Source: Nocardioides sp. cx-173
GTDB taxonomy: Bacteria; Actinomycetota; Actinomycetes; Propionibacteriales; Nocardioidaceae
DNA length: 64,000 bases
Direction: 5' to 3'
NCBI RefSeq assembly: GCF_021117365.1
Contig: NZ_CP088262.1
Location: 2,065,001-2,129,000 of the forward strand
Positions 58,958 to 64,000 of the stretch are shown in pieces (within the stretch, counting starts at the first letter, position 1; the number at the start of each line of letters is the position of its first letter). The translations under genes and the position numbers were made by a program. Below the pieces are notes generated by a model. It was not told the origin of the DNA. It saw nothing but the letters and a program-made list of their open reading frames with translations, and ran no database searches.

Positions 58958-61282
58958 GTGGTGAGCCGTACCCCGCAGAGCACCTACCGGCTGCAGATCA
59001 CCGCCGACTTCGACCTGTTCGAGGCCGCGCGGCGCCTGCCGTACCTGCACGCGCTCGGCGCCGACTGGGTCTACCTGTCGCCGATCCTGGTCGCCGAGCC
59101 GGGCAGCACGCACGGCTACGACGTCGTGTCCCACGCGACGGTCGACCCCGCGCGCGGCGGTCCTGAAGGGCTCGCCGCGCTGTCCGCGGAGGCGCGCCGG
59201 CTGGGGCTCGGCGTCCTCGTCGACATCGTGCCCAACCACATGGGCGTCGCCACCCCGGCCGTGAACGCCTGGTGGTGGGACCTGCTGAAGCACGGGCGCT
59301 CGTCGGCCTACGCCGACTACTTCGACGTCGACTGGGACTTCGGCGGCGGGCGGCTGCGGATCCCCGTCGTCGGCGACGGCGACGAGGGCTCGATCCGGGT
59401 CGAGGACGGGGAGGTGCGCTACCACGAGCACCGCTTCCCGCTGGCTCCCGGCACCAGCACCCACGACGAGCAGCACTACGAGCTCGTGTCGTGGCGCGCG
59501 GCCGACTCCGAGCTCAACTACCGCCGCTTCTTCGCGGTCAACACGCTGGCCGCGATCCGCGTCGAGGACCGGGAGGTCTTCGACGCCAGCCACGTCGAGA
59601 TCCGGCGGTGGTTCGACGAAGGGCTCGTCGACGGCCTGCGCGTCGACCACCCCGACGGGCTGCGCGACCCCGGCGGCTACCTCGAGGACCTCGCGACGCT
59701 CACCGGCGGGGCCTACGTGCTGGTCGAGAAGATCCTCGCCCTTCGAGACGCCTCGTCCCTCGGCTCCTCAGGAACCGCCCGGGGCGAGGACCTGCCGCGC
59801 TTCTGGGCCACGGCCGGCACCACCGGCTACGACGCCCTGGGACTGGTCGACCGGCTGCTCACCGACCCCGCCGGCCAGGCGCCGCTCGACGCACTGGAGA
59901 CGCGCCTACGCGGTGCCGAGGTCGACTGGCACGCGATGATCCGCGGCACCAAGCGGATGATCGCCGACGGCATCCTGCACTCCGAGGTACGCCGGATCGT
60001 GCGCGAGCTGCCCGCCGAGATCCGGGAGGCGCAGGACGTCACCGACCTCGAGGACGCGGTCGCCGAGCTGCTCGCCTGCTTCCCGGTCTACCGGTCCTAC
60101 CTGCCCGAGGAGCGATCGGCCCTCGACGACGCGTTCGAGGCCGCGCGCCGCTCGCGGCCGGACCTGACCGGCGTACTCGAGGTGCTGGAGCCGGTGTTGG
60201 GCGACGCAGAGGCCGACGCGGCGCTGCGCTTCCAGCAGACCAGCGGCATGGTGATGGCCAAGGGGGTCGAGGACACGGCGTTCTACCGCTACTCGCGGCT
60301 GACGTCGCTCAACGAGGTCGGCGGCGAGCCCAGCGAGTTCTCGCTGAGCCTGGAGGAGTGGCACGCCCGGGCGGCCGAGCGGCAGGAGTCCTGGCCGACC
60401 GCGATGACCGCGCTGTCCACGCACGACACCAAGCGCGGCGAGGACGTCCGGGCCCGGATCACGGTGCTCTCGGAGATCCCCTCGGAGTGGGACGCGGCGC
60501 TGACGCGACTGCTCGAGCTCGCACCGGCGCCCGACCCCGGGTTCGCCTCGCTGCTGTGGCAGGCCGTGCTCGGCTCGTGGCCGGCGTCGCGCGAGCGGCT
60601 GCACGGCTACGCCGAGAAGGCGATGCGTGAGGCGGGCGACCGCACCACCTGGACCGCCCCGGACGCCGACTACGAGGCGGCCGTGCACGGGCTGGTCGAC
60701 GCGGCGTTCGACGACGCGGAGGTGCGTCGGGTCCTGGACGGGCTGCTGGAGCGCGTCGTCGGGCCGGGCTGGGTCAACTCGCTCTCGGCCAAGCTGCTGG
60801 CGATCGCCATGCCGGGCGTGCCCGACGTCTACCAGGGCAGCGAGCTGTGGGAGCAGAGCCTGGTCGACCCCGACAACCGCAGGTTCGTCGACCTCGACGC
60901 CCGCGAGGAGCTGCTGGCCGGTCTTGACGAGTGGGCGCCCGCTGCGTCCGTCGCGCTCGACGACCTGGGGGTCGACAAGCTGCTCGTGACGACGAGGGCG
61001 CTGAGGTTGCGCCGCGAGCGCCCCGAGCTGTTCACGTCGTACACGCCCGTGGCGGCCTCGGGCGAGGCCACCGACCACGTGGTCGCGTTCGACCGCGGGG
61101 GAGCGGTGGCCGTCGCCACGCGGCTGCCCGTCGGTCTGGCCGCACGCGGCGGCTGGGGCGACACGACGCTGGCGTTGTCGCAGGGCCGGTGGCGCGACGT
61201 CATCTCGGACCGGATCGTCTCGGGCGACGTCGCCGACGTGCTCGACACGCTGCCGGTCGCACTGCTGGTCAAGGAGGACTGA
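58958..61282 (+). CDS. treY: maltooligosyltrehalose synthase TreY
   Basis: A 774-residue GH13 enzyme that turns the reducing end of a maltodextrin into a trehalose unit. Blocks: [20 protein letters not shown], then [79 protein letters not shown] (nucleophile) and the glutamate in VLVEKIL (about residue 260). TQ-like [17 protein letters not shown] is also conserved. An extra segment of about 16 residues ([16 protein letters not shown]) directly after the catalytic EKIL lies on a DNA repeat-like insert. It starts 3 nt after glgX (GTG 58958 or 58961). Confidence 0.95.
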   Translation: MVSRTPQSTYRLQITADFDLFEAARRLPYLHALGADWVYLSPILVAEPGSTHGYDVVSHATVDPARGGPEGLAALSAEARRLGLGVLVDIVPNHMGVATPAVNAWWWDLLKHGRSSAYADYFDVDWDFGGGRLRIPVVGDGDEGSIRVEDGEVRYHEHRFPLAPGTSTHDEQHYELVSWRAADSELNYRRFFAVNTLAAIRVEDREVFDASHVEIRRWFDEGLVDGLRVDHPDGLRDPGGYLEDLATLTGGAYVLVEKILALRDASSLGSSGTARGEDLPRFWATAGTTGYDALGLVDRLLTDPAGQAPLDALETRLRGAEVDWHAMIRGTKRMIADGILHSEVRRIVRELPAEIREAQDVTDLEDAVAELLACFPVYRSYLPEERSALDDAFEAARRSRPDLTGVLEVLEPVLGDAEADAALRFQQTSGMVMAKGVEDTAFYRYSRLTSLNEVGGEPSEFSLSLEEWHARAAERQESWPTAMTALSTHDTKRGEDVRARITVLSEIPSEWDAALTRLLELAPAPDPGFASLLWQAVLGSWPASRERLHGYAEKAMREAGDRTTWTAPDADYEAAVHGLVDAAFDDAEVRRVLDGLLERVVGPGWVNSLSAKLLAIAMPGVPDVYQGSELWEQSLVDPDNRRFVDLDAREELLAGLDEWAPAASVALDDLGVDKLLVTTRALRLRRERPELFTSYTPVAASGEATDHVVAFDRGGAVAVATRLPVGLAARGGWGDTTLALSQGRWRDVISDRIVSGDVADVLDTLPVALLVKED
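59739..59776. repeat. dispersed-repeat-like insert inside treY
   Basis: CCCTTCGAGACGCCTCGTCC followed by CTCGGCTCCTCAGGAACC. This 38-bp string has the form CTTCGAGACGCC...GGCTCCTCAGG of a palindrome-like repeat I know as frequent between genes of Nocardioides-type genomes. Here it is inside a coding region and keeps the frame. Confidence 0.6.
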
Positions 61283-63024
61283 TGGCTCGAGGACGCTTCG
61301 ACGTGTGGGCGCCGCGCCCCTCGCGGGTGCGGCTGTCCGTGGCCGACCGGGTGGTCGACATGGCCCGGGGCGACGACGGCTGGTGGACGCCGGCCGGGCC
61401 GGTGCCCGACGGCGAGGTGGACTACGGCTACCTGCTCGACGACGACGAGTCGGTCCGGCCCGACCCGCGCTCGCTGCGCCAGCCGGCCGGGGTCCACGAG
61501 CGGTCGCGGACCTACGACCCGTCGTCGTACGCCTGGGGCGACGGCGCCTGGACCGGACGCCAGCTCGCCGGCGCGGTGATCTACGAGCTGCACATCGGCA
61601 CCTTCACTCCCGAAGGCACCTTCGACGCGGCCCTGACCCGGCTCGACCACCTGCGCAGCATCGGCGTCGACTTCGTCGAGGTGATGCCGGTCAACGCGGT
61701 CAACGGCACCCACAACTGGGGCTACGACGGGGTGCTGTGGTCGGCGGTCACCGAGGAGTACGGCGGCCCGGAGGCCTACCAGCGCTTCGTGGACGGCTGC
61801 CACGCCGCCGGGCTCGGCGTCATCCAGGACGTCGTCTACAACCACCTCGGGCCGTCGGGCAACTACCTGCCCCTCTACGGGCCGTACCTCAAGTCCGGTG
61901 CCAACACCTGGGGCGACCTCGTCAACCTCGACGAGGAGGGCTGCGAAGAGGTCCGGCGGCTGATCCTGGACAACGTGCGGCTGTGGCTGTGCGACTACCA
62001 CGTCGACGGGCTGCGCCTGGACGCCGTGCACGCGCTGTCCGACAGCTCGCCGACGCACCTGCTGGAGGAGATGGCGATCGAGGTGGCGGCGTACTCCGCC
62101 CACCAGCGGCGCCCGCTGACCCTCATCGCCGAGTCGGACCTCAACGACCCGAAGCTGATCACCCCCCGCGAGGCGGGCGGCTACGGGCTCGACGCGCAGT
62201 GGAGCGACGACTTCCACCACGCCGTCCACGTGGCGCTGACCCGCGAGACCGACGGCTACTACGCCGACTTCGAGCCGGTCGGTGCCCTGGCGAAGGTCTT
62301 CGAGCGCGGCTTCTTCCACGACGGCACCTACTCGTCCTTCCGCGGGCGCGAGCACGGCGTGCCGATCGACACCGCGGCCATGCCCACGTGGCGGCTCGTC
62401 GTCTGCAGCCAGAACCACGACCAGATCGGCAACCGCGCCGTTGGCGACCGCATCACCGAGCACCTCGACGACGACCAGCTCGCCTGTGCCGCCCTCCTCA
62501 CGCTGGCCGGGCCGTTCACGCCGATGCTGTTCCAGGGCGAGGAGTGGGCGGCGCCCGAGCCGTTCCAGTTCTTCACCTCCCACCCCGAGCCCGAGCTGGG
62601 CAAGGCCACGGCGGAGGGGCGGATCGCGGAGTTCGAGCGGATGGGCTGGGACCCGGCCGTCGTACCCGACCCCCAGGACCCGGAGACCTTCCGCCGCTCC
62701 AAGCTCGACTGGTCGCAGCTCGAGCACGGCCGGCACGCACGGATCCTCGACGTCTACCGCCGCCTGGCCTCGCTCCGTCGGGCCCTTCCTGAGCTGACCG
62801 ACCCGTCGTTCATGCGGACGGCCTGCCGCGCCGACGAGGACGCCCGCACGTTCGTCATGGAGCGCGGAGCCGTCACCGTCGCCGTCAACCTCTCCGAGGA
62901 GCCGCGCGTCCTGGACGTGCGCGACGGCGAGGTCCTCTTCATGACCGAGTCCGGCGCCGACCTCGCCGACGGGCGGCTGACCCTGCCGGGTCACGCGGGG
63001 GCGTTGGTACGTTCGCCCGCATGA
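61282..63024 (+). CDS. treZ: maltooligosyltrehalose trehalohydrolase TreZ
   Basis: A 580-residue GH13 enzyme that releases trehalose from the TreY product. The N-terminal CBM48-like domain ([20 protein letters not shown]) is followed by [40 protein letters not shown], the nucleophile in [15 protein letters not shown] (about residue 250), the acid/base in [13 protein letters not shown] and [18 protein letters not shown]. The ATG shares one base with the treY stop. GlgX, TreY and TreZ form a complete glycogen-to-trehalose pathway. Confidence 0.95.
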   Translation: MARGRFDVWAPRPSRVRLSVADRVVDMARGDDGWWTPAGPVPDGEVDYGYLLDDDESVRPDPRSLRQPAGVHERSRTYDPSSYAWGDGAWTGRQLAGAVIYELHIGTFTPEGTFDAALTRLDHLRSIGVDFVEVMPVNAVNGTHNWGYDGVLWSAVTEEYGGPEAYQRFVDGCHAAGLGVIQDVVYNHLGPSGNYLPLYGPYLKSGANTWGDLVNLDEEGCEEVRRLILDNVRLWLCDYHVDGLRLDAVHALSDSSPTHLLEEMAIEVAAYSAHQRRPLTLIAESDLNDPKLITPREAGGYGLDAQWSDDFHHAVHVALTRETDGYYADFEPVGALAKVFERGFFHDGTYSSFRGREHGVPIDTAAMPTWRLVVCSQNHDQIGNRAVGDRITEHLDDDQLACAALLTLAGPFTPMLFQGEEWAAPEPFQFFTSHPEPELGKATAEGRIAEFERMGWDPAVVPDPQDPETFRRSKLDWSQLEHGRHARILDVYRRLASLRRALPELTDPSFMRTACRADEDARTFVMERGAVTVAVNLSEEPRVLDVRDGEVLFMTESGADLADGRLTLPGHAGALVRSPA

Positions 63025-63509
63025 CCTCGTCGGCGCCACTGAAGGACCAGCTCGAGGAGTTCCTCGACCAGCACCGCCAGGGCATGTACGACAGCCTCGA
63101 CGGGCTCACCGAGGAGGAGGCGCGCCGGTCGCTGGTGCCGTCGCTGACGACCCTGCTCGGGCTGGTCAAGCACGCCACCTTCGTAGAGCGGGTGTGGTTC
63201 GACGAGGCCGTGAGTGGACGCTCTCGGGCCGAGATAGGCATTCCCACGACCGTCGAGGAGTCCTTCGCGCTTGAGCCGCAGGACACCGTCGAGTCGGTCC
63301 GCGCGGCGTACACCCAGGCCTGCGCAGACTCGCGGGCGGCCGCGGCGCCCCTGGACGTCGACGGCGTCGTCACCGGCAACCGCCGCGGCCCGCTGCCGCT
63401 GCGCTGGGTCTACCTCCACATGCTGCGCGAGATCGCCCAGCACTGCGGCCACGCCGACATCCTGCGCGAGCAGGTGCTGGCCTCGCGTTCGGCTGACTCC
63501 GGCTCCTGA
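63021..63509 (+). CDS. DinB/DUF664 family protein
   Basis: A 162-residue four-helix-bundle protein. It starts [20 protein letters not shown], with metal-ligand histidines at [18 protein letters not shown] (about residue 52) and [19 protein letters not shown] (about 133-151), the pattern of DinB-like thiol-dependent enzymes such as mycothiol transferases. Actinobacterial members often use mycothiol. The ATG overlaps the treZ stop by 4 bp, but a link to trehalose is not obvious. Confidence 0.85.
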   Translation: MTSSAPLKDQLEEFLDQHRQGMYDSLDGLTEEEARRSLVPSLTTLLGLVKHATFVERVWFDEAVSGRSRAEIGIPTTVEESFALEPQDTVESVRAAYTQACADSRAAAAPLDVDGVVTGNRRGPLPLRWVYLHMLREIAQHCGHADILREQVLASRSADSGS

Positions 63510-63556
63510 GACCGGGTGTCTCATGCGCCGGATGCCCTCAATGAGAGGGTCCGGTC

Positions 63557-64000
63557 GTGAAGCTAACTCCCAGATGCTGGTGGGACGGTCCGTTGGACGT
63601 CGAGAACCTCGCCGCGGACGCGGTGGAAGACGTCGCGCGTGCTGTCGCCGAGCTCTCAGCCGCACGAGGTCGTCCGGTCGACGTGAGCACGAGCCCTGAG
63701 CTCATCGCCGGTTCGTTCGCCGCGGTCGACCACCTGCGCGTCGCGGGGCGGACTCCCGCAGGATGGGCACCCTTCTCCGGTTTTGTGCAGGCCGACGACG
63801 GATGGGTGAGGCTGCACGGGAACTACCCCCACCACAGCGACGCGGTCACCAGTGCGCTCGGAGTCCTTGACCGCGCCCAGCTCGAGGAGGTCGTTCGTAC
63901 TATGCCGGCGGACGACGTTGCCGCAGCGATCACGGCAGCCGGCGGTCTTGCCGTCGTGGTGCTCAGCGAACAGCAATGGCGCGCGCACGAGCATGGCCGG
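63557..64000 (+). CDS. CoA-transferase family III protein, partial
   Basis: A frame of 148 codons from GTG 63557 runs off the window end. It reads VKLTPRCWWDGPLDVENLAA then SPELIAGSFAAVDHLRVAGR, TPAGWAPFSGFVQADDGWVR and LHGNYPHHSDAVTSALGV. The block SFAAVDHLRVAGR...GWVRLHGNYPHH is typical of the split CaiB/BaiF (family III) CoA transferases of actinobacteria, which move CoA between carboxylic acids. The protein continues beyond the window, so length and substrate are unknown. Confidence 0.78.
   Translation, partial: MKLTPRCWWDGPLDVENLAADAVEDVARAVAELSAARGRPVDVSTSPELIAGSFAAVDHLRVAGRTPAGWAPFSGFVQADDGWVRLHGNYPHHSDAVTSALGVLDRAQLEEVVRTMPADDVAAAITAAGGLAVVVLSEQQWRAHEHGR

Overview
The window is high-GC DNA from an actinobacterium, most likely Nocardioides or a close relative in the Nocardioidaceae. 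The evidence is a 23S-5S rRNA end of actinobacterial type, GTG starts and 4-bp stop/start overlaps throughout, many leaderless-type promoters, and the conserved actinobacterial gene order HAD phosphatase - tlyA - nadK - recN - pyrG - Nudix - xerD - parA - scpA - scpB - rluB - cmk - der. The genus is inferred from gene order and protein resemblance, not from a search.

Layout. 1-1900: 3' part of 23S rRNA, then 5S rRNA and a strong terminator. 2.1-5.0 kb: an ASCH-domain gene, a frameshifted transposase-like remnant, a stand-alone SSB-fold gene and a DUF1015 gene. 5.0-26.8 kb: the conserved core, covering rRNA methylation, NADP supply, DNA repair, CTP synthesis, alanine dehydrogenase, XerD, a DUF3516-type helicase, chromosome segregation (ParA, ScpA, ScpB), pseudouridylation, tyrosine biosynthesis (aroH, tyrA), cmk, an acyltransferase and der. 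A short accessory insert (AraC-type regulator and VOC protein) follows a cluster of three hairpins. 27.9-30.9 kb: tRNA-Pro(GGG), with two near-identical IS481-family elements inserted in tandem exactly behind it. Each is bounded by a 15-bp repeat of the tRNA 3' end, and the array ends in the decayed end of a third, older relative. 30.9-34.4 kb: an SDR gene divergent from its likely XRE/MmyB-type regulator, and a secreted His-rich M28 aminopeptidase. 34.7-41.0 kb: a probable glutamate/GABA acid-stress locus (membrane protein, two APC transporters, lipoprotein, glutamate decarboxylase). 42.4-45.2 kb: furA-katG behind a leaderless promoter.

45.2-54.2 kb: a ParS-like protein coupled to a sulfatase, a lipoprotein, a three-subunit PaoABC-type molybdenum aldehyde oxidoreductase, a LysE exporter and a spermidine-synthase-like protein. 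54.4-56.7 kb: a region-2-only sigma-factor-like gene divergent from a CarH/LitR-type B12 photoreceptor regulator, then Hsp20 and an HspR-like MerR gene. 56.8-63.0 kb: glgX-treY-treZ, a complete glycogen/maltodextrin to trehalose route; treY carries an in-frame insertion that looks like a dispersed genomic repeat. The window ends with a DinB-fold gene and the start of a CoA-transferase family III gene.

The observations most worth following are the repeated IS481 targeting of one tRNA 3' end, the CarH-type regulator paired with a half sigma factor, the palindrome cluster behind rluB, a small RHH-like gene translationally coupled to parA, and the lipoprotein inside the glutamate decarboxylase locus.
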